A stretch of 64,000 bases of DNA from an uncultured Nitrosomonas sp. (GTDB taxonomy: Bacteria; Pseudomonadota; Gammaproteobacteria; Burkholderiales; Nitrosomonadaceae), in NCBI RefSeq assembly GCF_902826915.1, contig NZ_CADEGP010000004.1, forward strand, positions 1-64,000, read 5' to 3'. The notes under the pieces are model-generated. The model made no database searches and was not told the origin of the DNA. It was given only the letters and a program-made list of their open reading frames with translations. This document shows, piece after piece, positions 1 through 9,618 of the stretch. A program made the translations under genes and the position numbers. Positions within the stretch are counted from its first letter, which is position 1. Each line of letters starts with the position of its first letter.

Positions 1-49
1 AGGCTACACCGCTTTCTCCTCACTTGTCATACACCAGAAATAATCATAG

Positions 50-3000
50 CTCACCAGTTCCACGGGTGCCACAACGTATAACTTAGCTGCTGCCGATGAC
101 TGGAACACGGTAATCGGCAATACTGATATCGCGGACGCAACCGGCAACGGCATTACCGTCAGCAACGTGGCCACACCGACGATCACATCGGCCACTTTTG
201 ACGCCAGCACCGGCACATTAGTGGTAACTGGAACCGGCTTTCTCAAAGCAAACGGTGCAACTAACGACATTCATGCTTCCAAATTCACCTTCACGGGAGA
301 AGGCGGCGCGACCTACACGCTGACTGATTCCGCCGATGTCGAGACTACCTCCGGCACCACATTCACCATCACGTTAAGCAGTACCGACAAGGCTGCCGTC
401 AATCAGATGGTCAACAAAAACGGCACCGCTTCGACCGGCGGCACGACTTACAATTTAGCCGCTGCGGAAGATTGGGCAGCAGGCGCCGATGCTGCCGTCA
501 ATGTTGTTGATGCAACCGGCAACGGCATTACCGTCAGCAACGTGGCCACACCGACGATCACATCGGCCACTTTTGACGCCAGCACCGGCACATTAGTGGT
601 AACTGGAACCGGCTTTCTCAAAGCAAACGGTGCAACTAACGACATTCATGCTTCCAAATTCACCTTCACGGGAGAAGGCGGCGCGACCTACACGCTGACT
701 GATTCCGCCGATGTCGAGACTACCTCCGGCACCACATTCACCATCACGTTAAGCAGTACCGACAAGGCTGCCGTCAATCAGATGGTCAACAAAAACGGCA
801 CCGCTTCGACCGGCGGCACGACTTACAATTTAGCCGCTGCGGAAGATTGGGCAGCAGGCGCCGATTCGGCTGCAGTTATTGCTGACCTCACCGGCAATGG
901 TATGACGATTTCGAATATTGCCGTACCAACCATGACGTCGGCAACTTACGATTACAGCAGCAACGTATTAACCGTTACCGGAACCGGCTTCCTCTCTAAA
1001 AGCGGCGCCAGCAACGACATCGATATTTCCAAGCTGACAATCACCGGAGAAGGCGGCGCGACTTATACACTAACCACCGCCACCGATGTGGAAATCACGT
1101 CAGGCACCGCATTCTCAGTCACATTGGGTGGCACAGACCTGATCAATGTTGAGGCATTGCTGAACAAAAACGGCACCTCAGCGGTCAGCAGCACTACTTA
1201 CAACCTTGCTGGCGCTGAAGACTGGGCGGTCGGAGCCGATGCTGCAGTAGCAGTAGCCGATCTGACCGGGAATGCGATTACCGTCAGCAACTATGCTGCG
1301 CCTGCGATCACTTCCGCTACTTTTGACGGTAGCACCAACGTGCTGACCGTAACCGGAACCAACCTGGTTTCCAACAGTGGTGCAGTCAACGATGTTGACG
1401 TTTCTTTGCTGACGATAACCGGTGAAGGTGGAAGCTACACATTGACGTCTTCAGATGTTGAAATCACTTCGGCAGCATCGTTCAGCGTTACACTGAATGC
1501 ATCCGACCAGATCGTCGCGCATGGATTGCTAAACAAAAATGGCACCGCCTCCTCCGATGCAACCACCTACAATATCGCTGCGGCCGAAGACTGGATGGCC
1601 GGAACTGCCACCAGCGTCAATATTGCCGATCTCACCGGCAATGGCATTACCGTGAGCAATGTCCCGACACCTACTATCACCTCAGCAACTTACGATTCCA
1701 GTACCGGCATCCTGGCCGTTACCGGCACCCATCTGTTTCACAAGATTGGCGCCAATAACGACATTGACATTTCCACGTTAACCCTGACCGGCGGCGTTGC
1801 CAATGCTACTTATACGATCACCAGTGCGTCGGATGTTGAAATCACTTCGGCGACTTCTTTCAGCGTAACGCTGTCCGGCGCGGATAAAACCAACGTTGAT
1901 GCGTTACTGGATCAAACCGGCACCACATCATCCGGCGGCTCCACTTACAATCTGGCAGCCGCGGACAATTGGCTAACCGGCGCAGACTCTGCCGCCAATA
2001 TTAGCGATACAACCAATGCAGTAACCGTTTCAATCAATCCAAGAATCACCTCAGCGACCTATAATACATCATCCGGTGCTTTAGTCGTCACCGGCACAAA
2101 CCTGCAAGCTAATGGCGGTGGTGCCGATATCGATGCTTCCTTGCTTACGTTTACCGGCGAAAGCGGTGCCACCTACACTCTGACCGATTCCGCCGATGTT
2201 GAAATCGCTTCCAGCACAGCTTTCACGGTTACGCTCAGTGCCACCGACAAAGCCGCCATTAACCAGATCGTCAATAAGAACGGCACCGCTTCGACCGGTG
2301 GAACTACTTACAATCTAGCTGCGGCTGATGACTGGAATACCAATGCCACAGCGGGCGACACATCAGACACCAGTGGCAATGGCATGACCGTCAGCAATGT
2401 AGCCGCGCCCACGATTACATCGGCCACCTACAATGCCAGCACCGGTGCATTGGTGGTAACCGGCGCTGGTTTCCTGAAATTAAGCGGCGCAACCAACGAC
2501 ATTGATGCCTCCAAGCTGACTTTTACGGGTGAAGGAGGCGCTACCCATGCATTAACCGATTCCGCTGACGTTGAAATCACATCCGGCACTGCATTCACCG
2601 TCACCTTGAGCAGCACCGATAAAGCTTCCGTCAATCAAATCATTAATAAAGATGGCACGGCTTCCACCGGTGGCACTACGTACAATTTAGCCGCTGCGGA
2701 AGATTGGGCAGCAGGCGCCGATGCAGCCGTTAATGTGGTTGATGCCACCGGCAACGGTATTACCGCCAGTAACGTCGCCGCACCCACGATCACATCGGCC
2801 ACTTTTGACGCCAGCACCGGCGCATTAGTGGTAACCGGAACCGGCTTCCTAAAAGCAAGTGGCGCAACGAATGATATCGATGTTTCAAAATTCACCTTTA
2901 CTGGTGAAGGCGGCGCCACCTACACACTGACTGATTCCGCCGACGTCGAGGTCACTTCCGGCACCGCATTTACCCTTACTTTAAGCGCCACAGACAAAAC

Positions 3001-4942
3001 CGCAGTTAATCTTCTTTTGAACAAGACAGGCACAACCTCCACTGACGCCACGACCTACAACCTGGCTGCCGCGGAGGACTGGACAACAGGAGCCGACGCC
3101 GCCGTCAATGTGGCAGATCTGACAGGCAATGGCATTACCGTAACCGTCCCGGCTCCTTCTTCCGGCAGTGGCGGCAATGGCAATTCAACTACGACCACAA
3201 CGATCGATGGCGCTGAAACGACCATTACAACGCAACCGAATGGCACCGTAATAACCACTCTCTTGCCCATCACACCAACACGAGAAGATGATCCGGCTTC
3301 GTTACTTAGAAACTACGCAGATATTCCGCTGGTTACCGGAACATCGGGCAATACCCTGCTGACAATCAGCTTACCTGTCGGTGTTGGCATGAATGTCCAA
3401 GGTCTGCCTCGGGAAATGAATCTGACCGATGCCAGAGATGATCTAATTCAGCGCATTGCGCAAGGAACCGGAACCAACAGTACGGATGAAGGGATCATTA
3501 ACCAAGTTGAAAATTTCTTGTCCACACTCGATTCTGAAACCACCATCGGTATTCGTACCGTAACCCCCACGGTTAGTAACAATCAAGTTCCCGAGCTACC
3601 CATTATCATTACCGGCACGGAAAATACCGATGGCTCCCGCCAAGCGCTGATAATCGATGCCAGTAATCTACCGCCTGGCAGCATTATTCAATTAGCAAAC
3701 GTCGCGTTTGCATATATTGTCGGAGCAATCAGCGTCACAGGGGGTGCGGGTGAAAACTACGTCGTAGGTGACGATCACGATCAATATATCGTGTTGGGCG
3801 CGGATAACGACATTCTTTTTGGCGGTGGCGGCGATGATACCATCGGCAGTCTTGGTGGCGACGACCAGGCTTCAGGCGAAGCCGGCAATGATATCGTTTT
3901 TGGCGGAACCGGCAATGATCGTTTAAGCGGCGGAAGTGGCAATGACCAACTCAACGGCGGATTGGGTTTCGATATTGCGGCACAGGAAGGACAATTATCG
4001 GATTACCGAATTGAAATAGACAATGACCAAGTCATGCTGATACACACTAGTAACGGTGAAACGGACACCCTGATTGATATCGAATTGATCCAGTTTGCTA
4101 CAGGCAATACTGTTGCGATTGCTTACTCTGAAATTGAGGCGGTCGCGCACCATCTGGTAAAAACCTGGTTGGGCCGTGATTTAACTGCGGCTGAAAGCAA
4201 TGCTGTGCAAAACTGGCAGAACGCCACTACCGATGATATCTTGACAGCCTTCCATAACCTGCCTGAGGCAGTTGATTTTCAGGATAAAACTGATACTGAA
4301 TTGCTCAATGGTCTGGAGACCCATCCGGATATTATCCAGCTAGACGTGAGCCGAAACTTTACTGGCGGGGATGAAAATAATCAGGGCTATTTACCGTTGG
4401 GTCTGGCCGTGAATGCGGATGGCGGCGCAGGCCATGATGTGTTGCAGCTACCCGGCACGCGTGAGGGTGTGCATCTGGAATTTGCCGAGGATCGGCTGGA
4501 ATTGACACAACTGAGCAATGGCGCCATGTTCAGCCTCAGAAATGCTGAAATGATTGCCTTTGACAATGGAGAAACCGTTGTGATCGCGCACGATGCAACC
4601 GAAGGAATTTTAGGCCGCCTGTTCCAGAGTTTCTTTGACCGGAATGCCACTATTGCTGAGTGGCAACTGGGGCGGGAAGCACTGCAAGCGCAAATCAGTC
4701 CTGACACGATTCTGGATTGGTTCCAGCAACGCGCCGGTCTGGATGCCTTATCCGACACGGAATATGTACAAACAATCTACTCTCGGACATTGGAACGCTC
4801 CGCGACAGACGATGAGCTCAGCCTGCAAATGTCGCGCTTGGCGAACAACGAAGTTGAACGAAAATGGTTAGCGGTTGAAATTGCACAAAGCAATGAAGCG
4901 ACTATCAGCTTGGTTGGCAATGTAATGTTGCAGGAAGCGTAA
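50..4942 (+). CDS. Giant tandem-repeat RTX/DUF4214 secreted protein, 5' partial
   Basis: The open frame runs in from the left edge and ends at 4942, so the N-terminus lies outside the window. An internal ATG at 167 opens a 1591-residue stretch, but repeat sequence continues in frame upstream of it back to about position 50. Seen: eight full repeats of about 125 residues, each opening with a PTITSATFDAS-like strand and ending with TYNLAAAEDW and TGNGITVSN, plus one partial copy. Then a Ser/Thr-rich linker, RTX-like GGxGxD nonapeptides (about residues 1205-1270 counted from 167) and a C-terminal DUF4214-like segment (FDRNAT, YVQTIYSRTLER). Family knowledge: RTX repeats bind Ca2+ and mark type I secretion; DUF4214 occurs in S-layer and adhesin-like proteins. 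Inference: a secreted or surface-attached structural protein or adhesin. No enzyme motif seen. No secretion genes lie nearby in the window. Confidence 0.85.
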   Translation, partial: LTSSTGATTYNLAAADDWNTVIGNTDIADATGNGITVSNVATPTITSATFDASTGTLVVTGTGFLKANGATNDIHASKFTFTGEGGATYTLTDSADVETTSGTTFTITLSSTDKAAVNQMVNKNGTASTGGTTYNLAAAEDWAAGADAAVNVVDATGNGITVSNVATPTITSATFDASTGTLVVTGTGFLKANGATNDIHASKFTFTGEGGATYTLTDSADVETTSGTTFTITLSSTDKAAVNQMVNKNGTASTGGTTYNLAAAEDWAAGADSAAVIADLTGNGMTISNIAVPTMTSATYDYSSNVLTVTGTGFLSKSGASNDIDISKLTITGEGGATYTLTTATDVEITSGTAFSVTLGGTDLINVEALLNKNGTSAVSSTTYNLAGAEDWAVGADAAVAVADLTGNAITVSNYAAPAITSATFDGSTNVLTVTGTNLVSNSGAVNDVDVSLLTITGEGGSYTLTSSDVEITSAASFSVTLNASDQIVAHGLLNKNGTASSDATTYNIAAAEDWMAGTATSVNIADLTGNGITVSNVPTPTITSATYDSSTGILAVTGTHLFHKIGANNDIDISTLTLTGGVANATYTITSASDVEITSATSFSVTLSGADKTNVDALLDQTGTTSSGGSTYNLAAADNWLTGADSAANISDTTNAVTVSINPRITSATYNTSSGALVVTGTNLQANGGGADIDASLLTFTGESGATYTLTDSADVEIASSTAFTVTLSATDKAAINQIVNKNGTASTGGTTYNLAAADDWNTNATAGDTSDTSGNGMTVSNVAAPTITSATYNASTGALVVTGAGFLKLSGATNDIDASKLTFTGEGGATHALTDSADVEITSGTAFTVTLSSTDKASVNQIINKDGTASTGGTTYNLAAAEDWAAGADAAVNVVDATGNGITASNVAAPTITSATFDASTGALVVTGTGFLKASGATNDIDVSKFTFTGEGGATYTLTDSADVEVTSGTAFTLTLSATDKTAVNLLLNKTGTTSTDATTYNLAAAEDWTTGADAAVNVADLTGNGITVTVPAPSSGSGGNGNSTTTTTIDGAETTITTQPNGTVITTLLPITPTREDDPASLLRNYADIPLVTGTSGNTLLTISLPVGVGMNVQGLPREMNLTDARDDLIQRIAQGTGTNSTDEGIINQVENFLSTLDSETTIGIRTVTPTVSNNQVPELPIIITGTENTDGSRQALIIDASNLPPGSIIQLANVAFAYIVGAISVTGGAGENYVVGDDHDQYIVLGADNDILFGGGGDDTIGSLGGDDQASGEAGNDIVFGGTGNDRLSGGSGNDQLNGGLGFDIAAQEGQLSDYRIEIDNDQVMLIHTSNGETDTLIDIELIQFATGNTVAIAYSEIEAVAHHLVKTWLGRDLTAAESNAVQNWQNATTDDILTAFHNLPEAVDFQDKTDTELLNGLETHPDIIQLDVSRNFTGGDENNQGYLPLGLAVNADGGAGHDVLQLPGTREGVHLEFAEDRLELTQLSNGAMFSLRNAEMIAFDNGETVVIAHDATEGILGRLFQSFFDRNATIAEWQLGREALQAQISPDTILDWFQQRAGLDALSDTEYVQTIYSRTLERSATDDELSLQMSRLANNEVERKWLAVEIAQSNEATISLVGNVMLQEA
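137..865 (+). repeat. 354-bp perfect tandem repeat pair, period 375 bp
   Basis: Positions 137-490 and 512-865 are identical base for base at a 375-bp offset (125 codons). The first differences are at 136/511 and just after 490/865. The six later repeat units in the same gene are diverged, so this pair reflects a very recent duplication or gene conversion. Confidence 0.9.
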
Positions 4943-4982
4943 GCAGAAAAGGCTCCTGCACAACTTCCCCCAGAAAAACAGA

Positions 4983-5035
4983 CCGTTGAAAAATTATCTG
5001 CATTGCTGCTGCAAGGCAAAAACATTTTTCAACGG
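4983..5035. repeat. Inverted repeat, relative of the element at 36944
   Basis: Arms CCGTTGAAAAAT (4983-4994) and ATTTTTCAACGG (5024-5035) are perfectly complementary over 12 bp around a 29-nt centre. The left half (GTTGAAAAA, then GCATTGC and GCTGC) resembles the segment starting at 36944. It lies just after the repeat protein and could end its transcript, but has no clean T-run. It is probably a copy of a dispersed intergenic repeat. Confidence 0.6.
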
Positions 5036-5057
5036 CTGGCTAAAGCTTCACTGATTA

Positions 5058-5189
5058 TTATTCTTTATTCGCACTATCACGATCTTTCAGAATATCTTGG
5101 CTTGGAGGATACTGGCCTGGCTTTGGCTCGCCGCACGCAACCAAGAATAACGATGCTAAAACCGCCACAACAAAAAAAGAATATTTCAT
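5058..5189 (-). CDS. Small predicted lipoprotein (43 aa)
   Basis: Reading from ATG 5189 gives MKYSFFVVAVLASLFLVACG, a short basic N-terminus, a hydrophobic stretch and a lipobox LVAC, followed by about 24 polar residues (GEPKPGQYPP...). The ATG at 5189 is preferred over an upstream in-frame start at 5249 because AGGA lies 9 nt before it and the signal peptide then starts correctly. Expected to be lipidated at Cys19 and anchored in the outer or inner membrane. Very short lipoproteins of this style are common in betaproteobacteria; no function can be assigned. Confidence 0.6.
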   Translation of the reverse strand: MKYSFFVVAVLASLFLVACGEPKPGQYPPSQDILKDRDSANKE

Positions 5190-5249
5190 AATATGATGTC
5201 CTATATTTGAATGTACGTTAATTGGAAATAACCCTCTATTAAAAAACAA

Positions 5250-5725
5250 AAAACTGACTTATCACCTTGTTAATTCGCAGCTCTCGTTATTTATTAGATC
5301 ATTCTTTATAACATAACCAAGATTAAATTTTCGTGAAGATTCGTTAATATCACCGATTTGCAGGGAAATTAGGCGTATTCAGATTGACTGGGTTACATCG
5401 GCCAGAACATTTCTCCTAGCCGATTCCACTAGCACAGATGATCACTTTTTACCTGGCATCAACATATTATTGAGTGCGGTCGACCAAGATAAATTGGCGA
5501 ATTCCAACAATTATGCTCATTTTTCTTGTATTGCGACCTGACCCCATTTCCATACGTGACCCCATTTTCCACTACCGGATCGCAAGACTGGCGGGGCTTC
5601 CCTTTACATCATTTTTTTGAATCGCGGAAATTGGGCCTAGTATAATTAGTATCTTAGCTTTGATGGATATTAAAATAGGGATTCTTCCTATAATACAAAG
5701 CGATAATGATAAAGGAGGCTAGATA
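5250..5725. other. Gene-free stretch with an IS relic
   Basis: No convincing coding frame in about 475 bp. It holds AT-rich sequence that includes the upstream region of the small lipoprotein, then the transposon-end-like sequences at 5539-5635, then the leader of the hemerythrin gene with a strong AAAGGAGG at 5711-5718. Confidence 0.6.
5539..5635. mobile_element. Short IS/MITE relic with inverted ends
   Basis: TGACCCCATTTCC (5539-5551) and TGACCCCATTTTCC (5557-5570) face an inverted partner GGAAATTGGG at 5626-5635, about 100 bp end to end. The 16-mer AATCGCGGAAATTGGG at 5620-5635 recurs exactly at 19677-19692 beside transposase fragments. This suggests the leftover ends of an insertion sequence or a non-autonomous derivative. 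No transposase lies inside; the family cannot be named with certainty. Confidence 0.4.
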
Positions 5726-6193
5726 ATGTATATCCAATGGAAAAAAACATACGAAACAGGTCATCCCTTGATTGATGCAGAACACCGCTTGTTAGTCATG
5801 CTTTTTCGCAAGCTCGACATAGCTATTAAGACTCGCGAGCCTGAGGCAACGGTATTACGCATAGTTCAGGAAGTAAAACGGTACGTTAAATTCCATTTCA
5901 CCAGCGAAGAAAACCTTATGTACGAGACAAATTATCTTGGTATAGAGGGACATATAGCAATGCATACCCATCTACTGGTGGATTTAAACAAAATGATGAG
6001 TAAACTTACTTCACGACAGGAATTTCCTGAAGATGTGCTCGACTTTCTCTCTGATTGGTTAACCAAGCACATCGCGCATCATGATCAGCTACTAGTCAAA
6101 TACGTGGAAAATGCCGTAAATCGGCCTGTGGCGGAGTTAATCTATCCCGAGTACCTCGAGATGATCATCACACAAAACGTTGAGTCAGATTAG
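5726..6193 (+). CDS. Bacteriohemerythrin
   Basis: 155-residue single-domain hemerythrin. The di-iron ligand pattern is complete: His20 (DAEHR), His57 and Glu61 (FHFTSEE), His76 and His80 (HIAMH), His115 and Asp120 (HIAHHD). Family knowledge: bacteriohemerythrins bind O2 reversibly at a non-haem di-iron site and are linked to oxygen supply or sensing. The start follows a near-perfect AAAGGAGG Shine-Dalgarno 7 nt upstream, so translation is probably strong. It stands alone on the + strand and is followed by its own hairpin terminator. No fused signalling domain, so a soluble cytoplasmic O2 carrier is the simplest reading. Confidence 0.93.
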   Translation: MYIQWKKTYETGHPLIDAEHRLLVMLFRKLDIAIKTREPEATVLRIVQEVKRYVKFHFTSEENLMYETNYLGIEGHIAMHTHLLVDLNKMMSKLTSRQEFPEDVLDFLSDWLTKHIAHHDQLLVKYVENAVNRPVAELIYPEYLEMIITQNVESD

Positions 6194-6298
6194 CTGATCC
6201 AGTTCAACCAGCAAAAAACAGATACCGGATCCATAGTCTAGAATTCTTCTTGCCAAGAATTACATAAATCGTCACTTGGCTTCAAGTATCGATTTTTT

Positions 6299-6321
6299 GG
6301 GCGACCATCATCGCCCGTTTT
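6299..6321 (+). terminator. Rho-independent terminator after the hemerythrin gene
   Basis: GGGCGA-CCATCA-TCGCCC stem-loop (6299-6316) followed by GTTTT on the + strand. It sits between the hemerythrin stop and the convergent purC stop at 6335. Read leftwards the stem is followed by A residues, so it serves the + strand. Confidence 0.55.
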
Positions 6322-6334
6322 CGATCGCATTTCG

Positions 6335-7225
6335 CTATGTCATCAACAACCTCAAAGCCTCCCGATACTTCTCCATCGTCTGCCGTAAAATATCTTCCGG
6401 CAATTCCGGCGCGGGCGCTTTTTTGTTCCAATCCTGCGTTTCCAGCCAGTCACGCACGAATTGCTTATCGAAACTGGGGGGATTCTGCCCTGCCCTATAC
6501 TGATCAGCAGGCCAGAAGCGCGAGGAGTCGGGTGTCAATACTTCGTCGATCAGATACAGTTCACCGGCATCATCCAGGCCAAATTCAAACTTGGTGTCGG
6601 CGATGATGATGCCGCGTTGCAGCGCGTAATCGGCGGCTTCGGTGTAGAGCTGGATCGCTTTCTCACTGACTTTTTCAGTGAGTGGTTTGCCCAACTGCTG
6701 TTCCACTTGTATTAAAGCGATGTTCTCGTCATGCGCACCGGCCGGTGCTTTGGTGGAGGGGGTAAAAATCGCGCCACCGGGCAGCTTCTCAGCCAGTTTC
6801 AATCCGACAGGTAATCGAATGCCGCAAATTGCGCCGGTTTGTTGATAATCCTTCCAGCCGGAACCAACCACATAGCCGCGCACAATCGCTTCGACCGGCA
6901 AAGGCTTTAAGCGTCGGATGACAAATGCGCGGTCGCGTATGTGTTCGCGTTCATTTTCAGCAACAACCGATTCCGGTGCGATACCCGTCAGGTGATTGGG
7001 TAGGATATACGCAAGTTTCTGAAACCAGAAATGGGACAATGCGGTGAGAATTTTGCCTTTGCCGGGTACCGCCGTGGGCAGAATCACGTCAAACGCCGAT
7101 AAGCGGTCAGTTTGCACGATCAGCAGCTGATCGTCGCCAACGGCGTAAATATCCCTGACTTTGCCACGATGTAAAAATGGCAAACTTTTGAGGTGAGTTT
7201 CAAATATTGCGGATGATTGCGTCAT
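6335..7225 (-). CDS. purC: Phosphoribosylaminoimidazole-succinocarboxamide synthase
   Basis: SAICAR synthetase, step 7 of IMP biosynthesis: joins CAIR and aspartate with ATP use. Recognised from [10 protein letters not shown] (nucleotide-binding N-lobe), [28 protein letters not shown] and DTKFEFGLD. About 296 residues from ATG 7225, the usual length for the proteobacterial long form. An in-frame TTG at 7240 overlaps the purK stop (TTGA) and would add five residues; ATG 7225 is preferred because the domain begins just after it. Last gene of a leftward purE-purK-purC operon, so three steps of the purine pathway are co-transcribed. Confidence 0.95.
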   Translation of the reverse strand: MTQSSAIFETHLKSLPFLHRGKVRDIYAVGDDQLLIVQTDRLSAFDVILPTAVPGKGKILTALSHFWFQKLAYILPNHLTGIAPESVVAENEREHIRDRAFVIRRLKPLPVEAIVRGYVVGSGWKDYQQTGAICGIRLPVGLKLAEKLPGGAIFTPSTKAPAGAHDENIALIQVEQQLGKPLTEKVSEKAIQLYTEAADYALQRGIIIADTKFEFGLDDAGELYLIDEVLTPDSSRFWPADQYRAGQNPPSFDKQFVRDWLETQDWNKKAPAPELPEDILRQTMEKYREALRLLMT

Positions 7226-7236
7226 AGGCTCTGGAT

Positions 7237-8370
7237 TCAATGATGTTCTAGTTGTTTTTTGATATGAATGGCTTCTCGCAATGCGCTGTCAAGCTCCGTG
7301 CTTAATACGGTGTAATGCCCCATTTTACGGCCCAGGTGCGCTGCATTTTTACCATATAAATGCAATTTAGCCGATGGATGTTGCAACACCCGATGCCAAT
7401 CGGGTTTTCCATTGCACCATAAATCCCCCAGCAGATTAACCATTACCGCAGCGCTATGTTGCGTGGTGGCTCCTAACGGAAGCCCGCACAATGTTCTAAC
7501 TTGTTGCTCAAATTGTGACGTAATGCAGGCATCTATGGAATAATGCCCGCTGTTATGCGGGCGCGGCGCGATTTCATTGATCAATAATATGTCGTCCTGC
7601 AATACAAAAAACTCGACACACAACACGCCCTGATAATTCAGCTTCACCGCCACCTGGCAAGCCATGTCTTGCGCCTGCTGCGCGAGTTTTGATGCTACTC
7701 TGGCCGGCACGATGCTGATATCGAGAATGCCATTGATATGCTGATTCTCGGCGACCGGAAAGGTCTGCAATAGACCATCGTTACCACGCGCCACTACAAC
7801 CGACAATTCTCTTTTGAGCGGCAGAAATTTCTCCAGCACGCACACAGCGTGATTAAGCTGCTCATGAGCAGCCGTCAATTCGTCAGGATTAACAACCGGC
7901 ATCTGTCCTTTGCCATCGTAACCAAATTGACTGACTTTCAGGATACCCGGAAGTAATTGCGCCACATCCTGAGCAGTCAAATCTTGTGGCTGCGCGACGA
8001 TGGCAAACGGCGCAACGGAAAAGCCATTAGCCACCAGAAATTGTTTTTCCAATACACGATTTTGCGCGATCGCGACGCAGTGCGCATCCGGCCTGACAAT
8101 GCAGGATTGCACCAGCTTGTGCATTGACTCGGCAGGAATGTTCTCGAATTCAGTGGTAACAGCAGCACATTGATCACCGAGTTTTTGCAGCGCCGCAGAA
8201 TCCGAATAATCGGCACAGACAAAGTCATCCGCGATTTGTCCCGCCGGACTGTCAATTGCCGGATCAAGTACGGTTACCCGATACCCCATTTGTTGCGCCG
8301 CTTGCACGAACATGCGTCCGAGCTGCCCGCCCCCCAGGACACCGAGCATAGCACCAGGCATGATGCGCAT
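7237..8370 (-). CDS. purK: 5-(Carboxyamino)imidazole ribonucleotide synthase
   Basis: ATP-grasp enzyme that carboxylates AIR with bicarbonate to N5-CAIR. N-terminal [20 protein letters not shown] is the Rossmann-like preATP-grasp motif. Later [25 protein letters not shown] and [18 protein letters not shown] are typical of PurK. 377 residues, normal length. The ATG overlaps the purE stop by one base (TAATG), so the two are translationally coupled, and the product passes N5-CAIR to the mutase PurE encoded just before it. Confidence 0.96.
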   Translation of the reverse strand: MRIMPGAMLGVLGGGQLGRMFVQAAQQMGYRVTVLDPAIDSPAGQIADDFVCADYSDSAALQKLGDQCAAVTTEFENIPAESMHKLVQSCIVRPDAHCVAIAQNRVLEKQFLVANGFSVAPFAIVAQPQDLTAQDVAQLLPGILKVSQFGYDGKGQMPVVNPDELTAAHEQLNHAVCVLEKFLPLKRELSVVVARGNDGLLQTFPVAENQHINGILDISIVPARVASKLAQQAQDMACQVAVKLNYQGVLCVEFFVLQDDILLINEIAPRPHNSGHYSIDACITSQFEQQVRTLCGLPLGATTQHSAAVMVNLLGDLWCNGKPDWHRVLQHPSAKLHLYGKNAAHLGRKMGHYTVLSTELDSALREAIHIKKQLEHH

Positions 8371-8858
8371 TATTTCGACAACTCGGAAACCAGGACAGAT
8401 TCAGCCTGTTTTTGCCGGTATCGGTCTAATTGCTCACTCAATTCACTGTCGTGCACCGCCAACAATTCAAGCGCAAATAGTCCGGCATTGGCCGCCCCCG
8501 CTTCACCGATGGCAAAGGTAGCGACAGGAACGCCCTTAGGCATCTGGACAATCGACAGCAATGAATCCAGGCCCTGCAAATGCTTGGAATTCACCGGAAC
8601 ACCCAGAACCGGCAAGGTGGTCTTTGCCGCGATCATACCCGGCAGATGGGCCGCGCCCCCTGCCCCTGCGATGATGCAGCGGATGCCGCGTGCTTTGGCT
8701 TCTGCGGCGAATTGAAACATCAAATCCGGCGTGCGGTGCGCTGAAACCACTTGGGCTTCATGCGCAATATTGAATTCATCCAGGATGGCTACCGCATGCT
8801 GCATTACATTCCAATCACTTTTACTGCCCATCACAACGCTAACTAATGGTTTAATCAT
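8370..8858 (-). CDS. purE: N5-CAIR mutase
   Basis: 162 residues. [12 protein letters not shown] near the N-terminus is the phosphate-binding signature of class I PurE. Also [13 protein letters not shown] and [26 protein letters not shown], containing the active-site His residues. Converts N5-CAIR to CAIR and needs PurK, encoded directly downstream with a one-base overlap. First gene of purE-purK-purC; the 249-bp divergent gap to 9108 must hold its promoter. Confidence 0.96.
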   Translation of the reverse strand: MIKPLVSVVMGSKSDWNVMQHAVAILDEFNIAHEAQVVSAHRTPDLMFQFAAEAKARGIRCIIAGAGGAAHLPGMIAAKTTLPVLGVPVNSKHLQGLDSLLSIVQMPKGVPVATFAIGEAGAANAGLFALELLAVHDSELSEQLDRYRQKQAESVLVSELSK

Positions 8859-9107
8859 ATGACTTCAGTCGGTTTTAAATTTAAAAATAAATTACTTAAT
8901 AGCTCGTTGCACGATTATGCCTTGAAACACGGCTGGCTATTTTATAAGTCTGTGCAATAATTGTCTGATTTATTTCGATAGCTTTAATAAAAATGACAAC
9001 TGGTATTATACTAAGCATATTCACAGTCGCACTTTTACATTGATATGACTATTCAATGCATTAAACTTGAAACATTGACTTACCTATTAACGATGGCTTG
9101 ATTCTGA

Positions 9108-9539
9108 ATGAATTTTCAACGTGGAAAACAAAGTGATGAACCAGAAATCAATCTGGTGCCCATGATCGACGTACTGCTGGTGATACTGATCTTTCTGGTG
9201 GTGACAACAACGTATTCGAAATTTGCCGAACTTGAAATCACTCTCCCGCAAGCCAGTGATGAAGAAGTCGACAAAAATATCGACAAGCCAAACAATATAG
9301 ACATCACCGTCAATGCACTGGGAGATTACACCATCAATCGGATACCCATCAAGTTTTCCAGTATTGAAAGCCTGCGTGACGCGTTGCTGTTCGCAGCCAA
9401 AGATCAGCCTGATCCCTTTATCATCATCAGCGCAGATGCCAAGGCTACGCATCAATCAGTCATTACAGTGATGGAAGCTGCTCGCTTGGCGGGTTACAAT
9501 AAAATCACTTTCACCACGGAAACGAATCATGCCAACTGA
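9108..9539 (+). CDS. exbD: ExbD/TolR-family biopolymer transport protein, orphan
   Basis: 143 residues with a short cytoplasmic tail, one transmembrane helix (about residues 18-38) and a periplasmic domain. The helix holds the family signature NLVPMIDVLLVILIFLVV, whose Asp is the proton-path residue in ExbD/TolR/MotB-type stators. Family knowledge: ExbD works with ExbB and TonB to energise outer-membrane transporters. Here no exbB or tonB is adjacent; it is followed by sodB 79 bp later on the same strand. The partner is presumably encoded elsewhere. TolR or a gliding-type stator role cannot be excluded. Confidence 0.88.
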   Translation: MNFQRGKQSDEPEINLVPMIDVLLVILIFLVVTTTYSKFAELEITLPQASDEEVDKNIDKPNNIDITVNALGDYTINRIPIKFSSIESLRDALLFAAKDQPDPFIIISADAKATHQSVITVMEAARLAGYNKITFTTETNHAN

Positions 9540-9618
9540 TGATTAGTTCGGATCGTGATTGAATTCAGCAAAAATTATTACAATAAACCCTAACGTTCCA
9601 TTTCATAAGGAGAGCACT

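Noticed and set aside
4-3273. Several minus-strand open frames of 65-94 codons across the repeat gene
   Set aside because: They are antisense shadows repeating with the same 375-bp period as the real gene and lack ribosome sites.
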